Positions 45,237-53,735 of a DNA stretch of 64,000 nt are shown here, piece by piece. Made by a program: the position numbers and the translations under genes. Under the pieces are notes generated by a model. It had not been told where the DNA came from, ran no database searches, and worked only from the letters and a program-made list of their open reading frames with translations. The DNA comes from Xanthobacteraceae bacterium (lineage in GTDB: Bacteria; Pseudomonadota; Alphaproteobacteria; Rhizobiales; Xanthobacteraceae), in NCBI GenBank assembly GCA_029239875.1, contig JARBUD010000008.1, forward strand, positions 1 to 64,000, given 5' to 3'. Each line of letters opens with the position of its first letter. The first letter of the stretch is position 1.

Positions 45237-45905
45237 ATGATCTCCTATCTCCTCCAGTTCATGGCCTGGACCGTCTTCATGGCGGTGCTGGTGCTGCTGC
45301 CGGCGGGGACGCTCGACTATCCCGGCGGCTGGGCCTTCATCGTCCTGTTCGCCGTCGGCGGTCTCGCCATGGTGCTGTGGCTGGGGAAATACAGTCCGTC
45401 GCTGTTGCGCGAGCGCATGTCCGCGCCCTGGCAGCGCGAGCAGAAGGGCTGGGACAAGGTCTGGCTGACCGCCTTCATGCTCGCCTTCCTGGCCTGGCTC
45501 GTCTTCATGGCCTGGGACGCCGGCCGTACCCGCTTCATCGCCATGCCGGTCTGGCTGCAGGTGGTCGGCTTCCTGATCGCGCTGCTCTACATGGCCGGCG
45601 TCTGGTGGACGTTTCGCGAAAACGCCTTCGCCGCGCCGGTGGTGAAGATCCAGGAGGGCCAGAAGGTGATCGACACCGGGCCCTACGCCTATGTCCGCCA
45701 CCCTATGTATACGAGCGCGCTGCTGTTCTTCGTCAGCCTGCCGCTGATCCTCGGCTCATGGTGGGGGCTGCTGCTCGCCGTGCCCTTCATCCTCGGCGTC
45801 GCCTGGCGCGCGGTGCATGAGGAGGAAGCCCTGCGGGCGGGCCTTCCGGGCTACGACGCCTATGCCGCGCGGGTGCGCTACCGTTTCGTGCCGATGGTCT
45901 GGTAG
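45237..45905 (+). CDS. isoprenylcysteine carboxyl methyltransferase-like membrane protein
   Basis: 222-residue integral membrane protein of the ICMT/PEMT/NnrU-like fold. About five membrane segments, then the diagnostic SAM-binding part TGPYAYVRHPMYTSALLFF and EEEALRAGLPGYDAYAARVR. Bacterial members methylate unknown targets, lipids or proteins. Controlled probably by the divergent GbsR-type regulator. Confidence 0.87.
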   Translation: MISYLLQFMAWTVFMAVLVLLPAGTLDYPGGWAFIVLFAVGGLAMVLWLGKYSPSLLRERMSAPWQREQKGWDKVWLTAFMLAFLAWLVFMAWDAGRTRFIAMPVWLQVVGFLIALLYMAGVWWTFRENAFAAPVVKIQEGQKVIDTGPYAYVRHPMYTSALLFFVSLPLILGSWWGLLLAVPFILGVAWRAVHEEEALRAGLPGYDAYAARVRYRFVPMVW

Positions 45906-46008
45906 CGGCACCGCGCGAGGAGCCCGGCCGACGAAACGTCACGCTCGGCTGGGGGGCGGAAGCCGCGCCGCCCGCCGACCGGGCCGCCGGCACTCTCCAT
46001 GACCGAGG

Positions 46009-46078
46009 TTTCCACCGCGCGTCGGAATATTTCCGTTCGTTTCCATGGCCCGTCGCCGATCGCACGACACATGGAAAC
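46009..46078 (+). promoter_or_regulatory. phased TTTCC repeats, candidate response-regulator site
   Basis: TTTCC occurs at 46009, 46030 and 46040 (spacings 21 and 10, about two and one helical turns), and its complement GGAAA at 46073. GTTTCCATG (46039-46047) and CATGGAAAC (46070-46078) form a perfect 9-bp inverted repeat. This lies 82 bp or more ahead of the exported-protein gene and near an OmpR-type response regulator gene, whose family binds tandem repeats about 10 bp apart. Confidence 0.4.
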
Positions 46079-46159
46079 ATGACGGACATATTCGGACCAA
46101 TGGCGGACAACGGCGCATCGGAATCCTCGTGCAATTCGAGGCAACCGAGGTGTCCGCCC

Positions 46160-46717
46160 GTGAAAACCGTTCCCGCCCTGATCGCGGCAACCCTGCTCGG
46201 CCTGCTCGCCGCCACGGCGGTGCCCGCCGCCGAGGATGGCAAGACGCAGACCCACCGCGCCGGCGAGGTGCACAAGGACGACCTCACGCCGAAGTCCGGC
46301 GAGACGCAGCTCGCCATCTGCGAGGCCCCGCGCCTGCCCGGCCCGCTGGAGCTGGCGAGCCGGCTCGATGCCTACGAGACCTTCCTCGGCATCCGCCCGA
46401 CACAGTCCGAGGCCTGGCGCGACTACACCGACGCGCTGCAGGCGATGGCGCTCGGGCCGGATGCCGAGCGGCGCGAGCTGCCCGTCTCCGTCGTCGCCGA
46501 CAGCGATGCGCTCGGCCAGTCGGCCACGCTGGCCGGCGCGGTGATCGACGCGGGCGAGCGCGCCACGCGCCTGCTTGCCAGCATCGATACGCTGCGCGCC
46601 GCGCTGAGCGAGGCACAGAAGACCCGCCTGAACGAGGCCGGCGCGCTGTTCCCGCCCAAATGCGCCGGCACCCTCGCCGAGGCCGGCACGCCGGCCAAGG
46701 ACGTCCTGGCACACTGA
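46160..46717 (+). CDS. small exported protein, possibly Spy/CpxP-like
   Basis: 185 residues with a signal peptide (VKTVPALIAATLLGLLAATA, cleavage near PAA-ED). The mature part is helical with two LTxxQ-like phrases, FLGIRPTQSEAWRDYTDAL and LRAALSEAQKTRLNEAGALF, resembling the repeated motif of Spy/CpxP periplasmic chaperones; this match is loose. I chose GTG 46160 with GAGGTG upstream, because it starts the signal peptide; the longer ATG frame is weaker. It heads the run that continues to the two-component genes, and such proteins are often under envelope-stress control. Confidence 0.72.
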   Translation: MKTVPALIAATLLGLLAATAVPAAEDGKTQTHRAGEVHKDDLTPKSGETQLAICEAPRLPGPLELASRLDAYETFLGIRPTQSEAWRDYTDALQAMALGPDAERRELPVSVVADSDALGQSATLAGAVIDAGERATRLLASIDTLRAALSEAQKTRLNEAGALFPPKCAGTLAEAGTPAKDVLAH

Positions 46718-46726
46718 CCCGAGAAG

Positions 46727-47329
46727 ATGAGCCGAACGACCATGAGCTTCGTCGACCAGATCTCCTTCCTCGCCAACTGGGCGGGCGATCCGCTGCGGGT
46801 CGGCGCCATCGCCCCTTCCGGCCGCAGCCTTGCCGACATCATCACCCGCGGCATCTCCCCCGCCGATGCGCCGGTGATCGAGCTCGGCGCCGGCACCGGC
46901 GCCTTCACCCGCGCGCTGATCGCCCGCGGCGTGCCCGAGGACCGGCTGGTGCTGATCGAGCTCGGCACCGATTTCGCCCGCACGCTGAAGCGGCGTTATC
47001 CGGAGGCGAGCGTCCTGCAGATCAACGCCGCCGAGCTCGCCAATATGGAGTTGCTCGGTTCCGAGAGGGCCGGCGCAGTGGTCAGCGGCCTGCCGCTGCT
47101 CTCCTTCCCGCAGATCGCCGTGGTGCGCATCCTGAAAGGCGCCTTCGCCCATCTGCGCGAGGATGGCGGTTTCTACCAGTTCACCTACGGCCCCGCCTGC
47201 CCGGTGCCGCGCGCGGTGCTGGAACGCTTCGGGCTGCGGGCAACGAAGGTCGGGCGCACGCTCGCCAACCTGCCGCCGGCGAGCGTGTACCGCATCTCGC
47301 GCCGTCCCGGCGAGGCGCTGCGGTTCTGA
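46727..47329 (+). CDS. SAM-dependent methyltransferase, PmtA-like
   Basis: 200 residues. Class I Rossmann methyltransferase with motif I PVIELGAGTGAFTRALI at about 48-64 and VSGLPLLSFP as motif IV. N-terminus FVDQISFLANWAGDPLRVGA and GAIAPSGRSLA resemble rhizobial phospholipid N-methyltransferases (PmtA), which make phosphatidylcholine from phosphatidylethanolamine. ATG 46727 follows the previous stop by nine bases; ATG 46742 is an alternative. An rRNA-adenine-methylase-like identity is less likely. Confidence 0.78.
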   Translation: MSRTTMSFVDQISFLANWAGDPLRVGAIAPSGRSLADIITRGISPADAPVIELGAGTGAFTRALIARGVPEDRLVLIELGTDFARTLKRRYPEASVLQINAAELANMELLGSERAGAVVSGLPLLSFPQIAVVRILKGAFAHLREDGGFYQFTYGPACPVPRAVLERFGLRATKVGRTLANLPPASVYRISRRPGEALRF

Positions 47330-47423
47330 CGAGCTTCAGGGAAACCGCCAGAAATCCGCCGGAAACAAATGGCCGATTGACTGCCGGGCCCTCGATCGAG
47401 GGATTGGCAGCCAAGGGACAGCG

Positions 47424-48122
47424 ATGGCGACGCCCACCATACTGGTCGTCGACGACGACGCCGGCATACGCAGCCTGGTCAGCGAGAGCCTGAGCATGCA
47501 CGGCTTCTCGGTGCTGGAGGCGCGCGACACTCGCGCCATGGACCGCGCGCTCGCCGCTAACGAGGTCGACCTCATCATCCTCGACGTGCTGATGCCCGGC
47601 GAGGACGGCATCTCCGCCTGCCGGCGCCTCGCCGGCCGTGCCGGTCCGCCGGTGGTGATGCTGAGCGCCATGGACGAGCCGACCGACCGCGTGGTCGGGC
47701 TGGAGCTCGGCGCCGACTATTACCTCGGCAAGCCCTGCGACCCGCGCGAACTGCTCGCCGTGGTGCGGGCGACGCTGCGCCGGCGCGGCGCCGACGAGGA
47801 CACCGACCGCCGCGCCCGCTACCGCTTCCTCGGCTGGACCGTCGATTTCGCCGCCTATGAGCTGCGCGACGGCGCCGGCGCGGTGGTGCATCTCACCGAC
47901 GGCGAGTTCGCCGTGCTGCGCAGCTTCGTGCAGCGCCCCCGCCGCGTGCTCACCCGCGACCAGCTGCTGGAAGCCGCGCGCGGGCCGGATTCGGAAGCGC
48001 TCGACCGCGCCGTCGACGTGCAGGTCAGCCGGCTGCGGCGCAAGCTGCGCGCCGACAGCGACCTCATCCGCACCATCCGCAACGAGGGCTACATGTTCGT
48101 GCCGGCGGTGCAGAAGCTATGA
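47424..48122 (+). CDS. OmpR-family response regulator
   Basis: 232 residues. Receiver domain: acidic pocket Asp10-Asp12, phospho-acceptor Asp54 (LIILDVLMPGEDG), Lys in LGKPCDPREL. C-terminal winged helix (about 135-230) with LTDGEFAVLRSFVQRPRRVL, RAVDVQVSRLRRKL and IRNEGYMFVP. The ATG at 47424 has AAGGGA upstream. The stop overlaps the kinase start (ATGA), marking a cognate pair. Confidence 0.95.
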   Translation: MATPTILVVDDDAGIRSLVSESLSMHGFSVLEARDTRAMDRALAANEVDLIILDVLMPGEDGISACRRLAGRAGPPVVMLSAMDEPTDRVVGLELGADYYLGKPCDPRELLAVVRATLRRRGADEDTDRRARYRFLGWTVDFAAYELRDGAGAVVHLTDGEFAVLRSFVQRPRRVLTRDQLLEAARGPDSEALDRAVDVQVSRLRRKLRADSDLIRTIRNEGYMFVPAVQKL

Positions 48123-49573
48123 TGGGCCGGCTGGGACGCTCCTTCCCCGTCCTGCGCCGGGCGCCGCTCGCCGCCCGGATGAGCATCCTGCTCATCATCG
48201 TCGTCGCCGCCGTACAGCTCATCAATCTGGCGCTGGTGGTGCTGGTGCCGCCGCCGACGGAGGAGACCTATTCCGCCGCCCAGTTCGCCGCCGCGCTGAA
48301 GGGCGAGGATGCCGGCACGCATTTCAGCCTGCGCCGCTTCGACGACGGCGAGATGCGCCCGCAGCATCCCGCGCTCGTGCCCATCCGCGACCAGCTCGCC
48401 GCCTATCTCGGCGTGAAGCCGGAGGAACTGCGTGTCGAGGTCGCCGGCGCCGCGCCGGATGCGCCGCGGCAGGACAAGGGGCTGCTCGACGGCAGCGTGA
48501 TCCTGAAATTCGCCAGCCTGGAGGCGTCGAGCTTCGACGGCCAGAAGGCGCTGTTCCAGGGGCTGTTCAAGGTCGGGCTGCGCCAGGGCGACGGCTCCTG
48601 GCTGGTCGCCCGCCCGACCGGCGCGCTGCACGCGCTGTGGAAGCAGCGGGCGCTGCTCTGGCTGCTCAGCACCATCGTCGTCGCCATCCCCTGCGCCTAT
48701 CTCGTGGCCCACAAGCTGGCCGAGCCGATCCGCCGCTTCGGCGCCGCCGCCGAGGAGCTCGGCCGCAATCCCGGCGCGCCGCCGATCGACACCAGCGGCC
48801 CGAAGGAGATCGCTGCCGCCGCCAGCGCCTTCAACGACATGCAGCGCCGCCTCAACCGCTATGTCGACGACCGCGTGATGATGATGGGCGCCATCGCCCA
48901 CGACCTGCGCACGCCGCTGATGCGCCTCGCCTTCCGGCTGGAGGAGGCACCGCCCACCCTCGCCGGCAAGGCGCGCGAGGACATCGACGAGATGAAGGCG
49001 ATGCTCGCCGCCGTGCTCTCCTATGTGCGCAGCGTGCAGAGCGAACGGCCGCGCGAGCGCCACGACCTGCGCTCGCTGGTGCTCAGCATCGCCGACGAGC
49101 TGGCCGATCTCGGCCATGACGTCAGCGTCGAGGACGGCGACGACGTCGTGGTGACCGGCGACGGGCTCGGGCTCAAGAGCCTGTTCGCCAATGTCATCGG
49201 CAACGCCGCCAAATATGGCGGCAGTGCCCGCGTGCGGCTGGCAGCCGAGGCCGGCCACGTCACCGTCATCGTCGACGATGACGGCCCTGGCCTGCCGGCG
49301 GACGAGCTGGAGCGCGTGTTCGAGCCGTTCTACCGCCATGAGAGCTCGCGCAACCGGGCGACCGGCGGCGTCGGGCTGGGGCTCGCCACGGCCCGCTCAG
49401 TGGCGATCGCCCATGGCGGCAGCATCCGGCTGGACAACCGCGCCAATGGCGGCCTGCGCGCCACCGTCGTGCTGCCGCTGGTACCGGTAGTGGAACGCGA
49501 GACGGTCGACGCGTGCGGCTGCTCGATCTCCTCGCTGCTTCCGCGTGCGGGACGCGAGCCGCACACGGCGTGA
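48119..49573 (+). CDS. sensor histidine kinase (EnvZ type)
   Basis: 484 residues. TM1 at about 20-45, periplasmic sensor domain to about 180, TM2 (LWLLSTIVVAIPCAYLVAHK), HAMP, HisKA with His261 in GAIAHDLRTPLMR, and HATPase with N-box NVIGNAAKYG, G1 DDDGPGLP and G2 GGVGLGLATARS. The periplasmic region has no recognised ligand pocket. It forms a pair with the upstream response regulator. The tail after residue 455 carries a CGC motif of unknown value. Confidence 0.94.
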   Translation: MMGRLGRSFPVLRRAPLAARMSILLIIVVAAVQLINLALVVLVPPPTEETYSAAQFAAALKGEDAGTHFSLRRFDDGEMRPQHPALVPIRDQLAAYLGVKPEELRVEVAGAAPDAPRQDKGLLDGSVILKFASLEASSFDGQKALFQGLFKVGLRQGDGSWLVARPTGALHALWKQRALLWLLSTIVVAIPCAYLVAHKLAEPIRRFGAAAEELGRNPGAPPIDTSGPKEIAAAASAFNDMQRRLNRYVDDRVMMMGAIAHDLRTPLMRLAFRLEEAPPTLAGKAREDIDEMKAMLAAVLSYVRSVQSERPRERHDLRSLVLSIADELADLGHDVSVEDGDDVVVTGDGLGLKSLFANVIGNAAKYGGSARVRLAAEAGHVTVIVDDDGPGLPADELERVFEPFYRHESSRNRATGGVGLGLATARSVAIAHGGSIRLDNRANGGLRATVVLPLVPVVERETVDACGCSISSLLPRAGREPHTA

Positions 49574-49576
49574 GCC

Positions 49577-50260
49577 TCAGCCCCCCGCCGCCTCTTTCGC
49601 CCGCGTGCGCTCGAGAAAGCCGATCAGCGAGACGCTGGCGCCGAGGATGTGCTCGCGGGTGAGCCGGGCGGCCTCGTCGGCGTCGCGGGCGATGCAGGCC
49701 TCCAATATGCCCTGGTGCTCGCGGCGCGCGCGCGCCATGCCGTCGGTCAGCACCAGCTGGGCGCGCAGATAGCGGTCGACGCGGTCGAGCGCGGCGCTGA
49801 TGGTCTGCAGGTAGTAAGGCCGGGCCGCCGGCTCGTAGAGCGAATAGTGGAAGCTGCGGTTGAGCTCGCCCCAATGCGAGGAATCCGGCTCCGTGGAGAA
49901 CGCATCGGCGAAGCGCTTCGCATTCTCCAGACCGTCGTCGGAGATGCGCTCTACCGAATAGCGCAGGATTTCCGGCTCCAGCAGGGCACGGAACTCGAAG
50001 ATCTCGCGGATTTCGTCGGTCGAGAGCGTGGTGACCACGGCGCCGCGATAGCGCTGCGTCGACACCAGGCCCTGCTCCTCGAGACGCGTCAGCGCCTCGC
50101 GCACCGGGATACGGCTGACGTTGAACAGGCGGGCGATGTGGTCCTGCCGAAGGGTCTGGCCCTCGGCGATGTCGCCCTTGGCGATGGCTTCGCGCAGCGC
50201 GTCGAAGATGACGTCCGACGCGGACGCCATCTGCGCGATGTCCGTTGCCTTAACCTTCAC
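49577..50260 (-). CDS. GntR-family regulator (FCD) of the hydroxyproline locus
   Basis: 227 residues. Winged helix (about 15-75; LRQDHIARLFNVSRIPVREALTRLE) and FCD ligand domain (FRALLEPEILRYSVERI, RSFHYSLYEPAARPYYLQ, REHQGILEACIARDADEAAR) with the metal-binding Asp/His pattern. GTG 50260 with GGGAGA upstream is preferred; ATG further in is possible and a longer frame from 50320 is not supported. Divergent from the binding protein and the rest of the hydroxyproline genes, so a hydroxyproline-pathway intermediate is the likely inducer. Confidence 0.88.
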   Translation of the reverse strand: MKVKATDIAQMASASDVIFDALREAIAKGDIAEGQTLRQDHIARLFNVSRIPVREALTRLEEQGLVSTQRYRGAVVTTLSTDEIREIFEFRALLEPEILRYSVERISDDGLENAKRFADAFSTEPDSSHWGELNRSFHYSLYEPAARPYYLQTISAALDRVDRYLRAQLVLTDGMARARREHQGILEACIARDADEAARLTREHILGASVSLIGFLERTRAKEAAGG

Positions 50261-50288
50261 CTCGTCTCCCTCCCGGCTGTGCGGCCGA

Positions 50289-50305
50289 CGGGCTTTAAGA
50301 GCCCG
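50289..50305. promoter_or_regulatory. inverted repeat at the GntR gene start
   Basis: CGGGCT-TTAAG-AGCCCG, a 6-5-6 inverted repeat, lies about 29 bp before the GTG start of the GntR gene in the divergent promoter region. Confidence 0.3.
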
Positions 50306-50413
50306 ATTCGTCGCCGGCAAGTCCTTTGGCAGCTTGCAGTTTCGGTGGCCACCGCGCCAGAGCCGGGACCGCCCAACAAATTCGCACGGATGCTGAAAAA
50401 AGGATATTGAAAC

Positions 50414-50423
50414 TTGGATCCAA
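50414..50423. promoter_or_regulatory. candidate GntR operator
   Basis: TTGGATCCAA, a perfect 10-bp palindrome, lies 94 bp upstream of the binding-protein ATG within the 257-bp divergent gap. Size and TTGG-CCAA arms resemble FCD-type GntR sites. Confidence 0.4.
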
Positions 50424-50517
50424 AAATCGGAAGCTCCTCTCCGTCGCCGGACGACGCCTTCTCGCAGCGGTGCCGCCGGCCACTAACAGCAAACACCTTC
50501 CTCAGAGGAGAGCCGTT

Positions 50518-51330
50518 ATGGCTAAGGGAATCGGCATTCTCGCCGCGGCGGCGCTGACGCTCGCCGCTGCCATGCCTGCGCAGGCTGACAAGCTCGACGA
50601 CATCATCGCCTCCGGCACGCTGCGCTGCGCCGTGGTGCTGGACTTCCCGCCCATGGGATCGCGCGACGCCAGCAACAACCCGATCGGCTTCGACGTCGAC
50701 TACTGCAACGACCTCGCCAAGGTGCTGGGCGTGAAGGCGGAGATCGTCGAGACCCCGTTCCCCGACCGCATCCCGGCCCTCGTCTCCGGCCGCGTCGACG
50801 TCGGCGTCGCCTCGACCTCCGACACGCTGGAGCGCGCCAAGACCGCCGGCTTCACCATCCCCTACTTCGCCTTCAAGATGGTGGTGCTGACCAAGGACGG
50901 GCTCGGCATCAAGGATTATGACAGCCTGAAGGGCAAGAAGACCGGCTCGGTCTCCGGCACCTTCGAGGCGCTGGCGCTGGAGAAGGACGTGAAGGCCTGG
51001 GGCACCGGCTCCTTCCGCGGCTACCAGACCCAGGCCGACGTGTTCCTGGCTCTGGCCCAGGGCCAGATCGAGGCCACCGTCGTCACCTCCACCGTCGCCG
51101 CGGCGATCGTGAAGGAAGGCAAGTACAAGGGCCTGATGATGGGCGGCGACGCCCCCTACGACATCGACTACGTCGCGCTGATCGCGCTGCGCAACGAGCA
51201 GGGCCTGATCAACTACCTCAACCTGTTCATCAACCAGCAGGTCCGCACCGGCCGCTACAAGGCGCTCTACGAGAAGTGGGTCGGCCTCGGCGAAGCGCCG
51301 AACCTGACCGTGCCCGGCGTCTATCGCTGA
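50518..51330 (+). CDS. substrate-binding protein of the hydroxyproline-locus ABC importer
   Basis: 270 residues. Signal peptide to about residue 22 (AAAMPAQAD), then an SBP_bac_3 fold (TLRCAVVLDFPPMGSRDASN, GFDVDYCNDLAKVLGVKAEI, DVGVASTSDTLERAKTAGF). ATG 50518 follows GAGGAGA. Genes for two permeases and an ATPase follow. A hydroxyproline or proline-betaine-like ligand is inferred from the neighbouring enzymes. Confidence 0.94.
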   Translation: MAKGIGILAAAALTLAAAMPAQADKLDDIIASGTLRCAVVLDFPPMGSRDASNNPIGFDVDYCNDLAKVLGVKAEIVETPFPDRIPALVSGRVDVGVASTSDTLERAKTAGFTIPYFAFKMVVLTKDGLGIKDYDSLKGKKTGSVSGTFEALALEKDVKAWGTGSFRGYQTQADVFLALAQGQIEATVVTSTVAAAIVKEGKYKGLMMGGDAPYDIDYVALIALRNEQGLINYLNLFINQQVRTGRYKALYEKWVGLGEAPNLTVPGVYR

Positions 51331-51350
51331 GCGACGCGACCGGATGAAGC

Positions 51351-51381
51351 GAGGCGGTCCGGGTGCAACCCAGACCGCCTC
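51351..51381 (+). terminator. hairpin after the binding-protein gene
   Basis: GAGGCGGTC pairs with GACCGCCTC, 20 bp after the stop codon. No T-run follows, so it may stabilise the binding-protein mRNA and lower read-through to the permeases instead of ending all transcription. Confidence 0.45.
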
Positions 51382-51393
51382 CCCTGCCAGAAC

Positions 51394-51505
51394 GACCTCA
51401 TCCTGAGGTGCGAGCGCAGCGAGCCTCGAAGGATGCTCGCTCAAGTGCACCCGGGCCAGCATCCTTCGAGGCCCGGCCTATGGCCGGGCACCTCAGGATG
51501 AGGTC
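51394..51505. repeat. dispersed palindromic element, family A, copy 1
   Basis: 112 bp bounded by perfect 18-bp inverted ends, GACCTCATCCTGAGGTGC and its complement. The inside reads GCGAGCGCAGCGAGCCTCGA on one side and CATCCTTCGAGG on the other, so the transcript could fold into a branched stem. It lies between the binding-protein and permease genes. The same ends recur at 54657, 58267 and 60426. Confidence 0.9.
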
Positions 51506-51620
51506 CATCGGGGTGGGACCTTACTTTTTGTCGGCCGGGGCTTCCGGCTGACATTTTCTAGGATGTTGCAGATTTCCGGCCACCCACCGGGTGGCGCCGC
51601 GCGAAGCGACGGACGAAGGC

Positions 51621-52283
51621 ATGCACTACACCTTCCATTGGCTGCCGGCCTTCCGCGCCCTGCCCGATATGTTGTGGGGGGCGCTGGTGACGCTGGAGAT
51701 CGCCGTGCTCTCCATGCTGCTCGGCGTGTTCTTCGCCGTGCTGCTGGCGGTGGCCGGCGGCTCGCAGTACCGCGTCCTGCGGGCCGCGGCCTCGACCTGG
51801 GTCGAGCTCGCCCGCAACACCCCGGCCCTGTTCCAGATCTACATGGCCTATTTCGGCCTCGGCTCGCTCGGCATCCATCTCGACAGTTTTCCGGCGCTGC
51901 TGGCCGGCATCACCTTCAACAATGCCGGCTATCTCGCCGAGACCTTCCGCGGCGGCCTGCGCGCCGTGCCGCCGACGCAGATCCGCGCCGCCCGCTCGCT
52001 CGGCATGGGGCAGATCCAGGCGTTCCGGCTGATCGTGCTGCCGCAGATGTTCCGCGTCGTGTTCTACCCGATGACCAACCAGATGGTCTGGGCGATCCTG
52101 ATGACCTCGCTCGGCGTCATCGTCGGCCTCAACAACGACCTCACCGGCGTGACGCAGGAGCTGAACGTGCGCTCCTTCCGCACCTTCGAATATTTCGCCC
52201 TGGCGGCCGTGATCTACTATCTGCTCGCCAAGTTCGTCACCCTGTCGGCCCGCCTGATGGCGTGGCGGCTGTTCCGCTACTGA
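51621..52283 (+). CDS. polar amino-acid ABC permease (first)
   Basis: 220 residues, about five membrane helices, HisQ/GlnP family with the EAA loop near RAARSLGMGQIQAFRLIVLPQ (read from residue about 130). ATG 51621 is chosen since it begins the conserved protein; a start at 51591 is open. Followed after 13 bp by the second permease. Confidence 0.93.
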   Translation: MHYTFHWLPAFRALPDMLWGALVTLEIAVLSMLLGVFFAVLLAVAGGSQYRVLRAAASTWVELARNTPALFQIYMAYFGLGSLGIHLDSFPALLAGITFNNAGYLAETFRGGLRAVPPTQIRAARSLGMGQIQAFRLIVLPQMFRVVFYPMTNQMVWAILMTSLGVIVGLNNDLTGVTQELNVRSFRTFEYFALAAVIYYLLAKFVTLSARLMAWRLFRY

Positions 52284-52296
52284 GGAGGGCGCGCAG

Positions 52297-52962
52297 ATGT
52301 TCTCCTCGCTTCTCGACACCTCGTTCTCGCTGAACGACCTCTTGTTCATGCTGAAGGGCGCCGGCGTCACGCTGATGATCACCGCCTGGGCGGTGCTGGG
52401 CGGCACGCTGCTCGGCGTTGCCTTCGGCGTCGTCCGCGCGGTCTCGCCCTGGTGGATCAACGCCCCGATCGGCGCCGTGCTCGACGTGTTCCGCTCGGTG
52501 CCGCTGCTGATCCAGCTCGTATTGGCGAACTCGTTCAAGACCATCATCGGCATCACCTGGGCGCCGTTCACGGTCAGCTGCGTGGTGCTGGCGCTCTACA
52601 TGTCGGCCTATTGCACCGAGATCGTGCGCTCGGGCTTCCTCGCCGTGCCGTCGACCACCCGCCGCGCCGCGCGATCGCTCGGCATGACCTGGCGGCAGGA
52701 CCTGACCGACATCGTCTTCCCCATCGCGCTGCGCGTCGCCCTGCCGAGCTGGATCGGCCTGACGCTGGGCGTGATGAAGGACACCGCCATGGTGTGGTGG
52801 ATCGGCGTCGTCGAATTGCTGCGCTCCTCGCAGGTGATCGTCACCCGCATCCAGGAGCCGCTCTTCGTGCTCTCCATCGCCGGCCTGATCTACTTCCTGA
52901 TGAGCTTCCCCATCGCCCGGCTCGGCGCCCGCCTCGAGGCGCGCTGGCGCGAGAACGACTGA
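52297..52962 (+). CDS. polar amino-acid ABC permease (second)
   Basis: 221 residues, five helices, HisM family; EAA loop TRRAARSLGMTWRQDLTDIV. Forms a heterodimer with the permease upstream. The ATPase gene follows after 9 bp. Confidence 0.94.
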   Translation: MFSSLLDTSFSLNDLLFMLKGAGVTLMITAWAVLGGTLLGVAFGVVRAVSPWWINAPIGAVLDVFRSVPLLIQLVLANSFKTIIGITWAPFTVSCVVLALYMSAYCTEIVRSGFLAVPSTTRRAARSLGMTWRQDLTDIVFPIALRVALPSWIGLTLGVMKDTAMVWWIGVVELLRSSQVIVTRIQEPLFVLSIAGLIYFLMSFPIARLGARLEARWREND

Positions 52963-52971
52963 GAAAAGCCC

Positions 52972-53697
52972 ATGTCCATTCTGATCGACGACGTCCACAA
53001 ATCCTTCGGTTCGCTCGAAGTGATCAAGGGCGTCACCATGACCGTCGAGAAGGGCGAGGTGGTCTCCGTCATCGGCGGCTCCGGCTCGGGCAAGTCGACC
53101 CTGCTCATGTGCATAAACGGGCTGGAGCCGATCAATTCCGGCCGCATCCTCGTCGACGGCACCGACGTCCACGCCCGCGGCACCGACCTCAACAAGCTGC
53201 GCCGCAAGATCGGCATTGTCTTCCAGCAGTGGAACGCGTTTCCCCATCTGACGGTGCTGGAGAACGTGATGCTCGCCCCGCGCAAGGTGCTGGGCAAGTC
53301 GAAGGCCGAGGCGCAGGCCGTCGCGGTCGAGAAGCTCACCCATGTCGGCCTCGCCGAGAAGCTGAACGTCTATCCATCCAAGCTCTCCGGCGGCCAGCAG
53401 CAGCGCATGGCCATCGCCCGCGCGCTCGCCATGTCGCCGGACTACATGCTGTTCGACGAAGTGACCTCGGCGCTCGATCCGCAGCTGGTCGGCGAGGTGC
53501 TCGACACCATGCGCCTGCTCTCGAAGGAGGGCATGACCATGATCGTGGTCACCCACGAGATCGCCTTCGCGCGCGAGGTCTCCGACCGCGTCGCCTTCTT
53601 CCACAAGGGCAGGATCCACGAGATCGGCCCGCCTTCGCAGGTGATCGGCAATCCGCAGCAGCCGGAGACCGTCGCCTTCCTCAAATCCGTCCTCTGA
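52972..53697 (+). CDS. polar amino-acid ABC transporter ATPase
   Basis: 241 residues. Walker A GGSGSGKST near residue 36, Q-loop VFQQWNAFPHLTV, signature [16 protein letters not shown], Walker [15 protein letters not shown], switch His VVTHEIAFAREV. Completes the importer with the two permeases and the binding protein; the deaminase gene follows after 38 bp. Confidence 0.95.
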   Translation: MSILIDDVHKSFGSLEVIKGVTMTVEKGEVVSVIGGSGSGKSTLLMCINGLEPINSGRILVDGTDVHARGTDLNKLRRKIGIVFQQWNAFPHLTVLENVMLAPRKVLGKSKAEAQAVAVEKLTHVGLAEKLNVYPSKLSGGQQQRMAIARALAMSPDYMLFDEVTSALDPQLVGEVLDTMRLLSKEGMTMIVVTHEIAFAREVSDRVAFFHKGRIHEIGPPSQVIGNPQQPETVAFLKSVL

Positions 53698-53735
53698 TCA
53701 CCACCCGATCGCAGACAAGACCCAGGAGCAGAACC

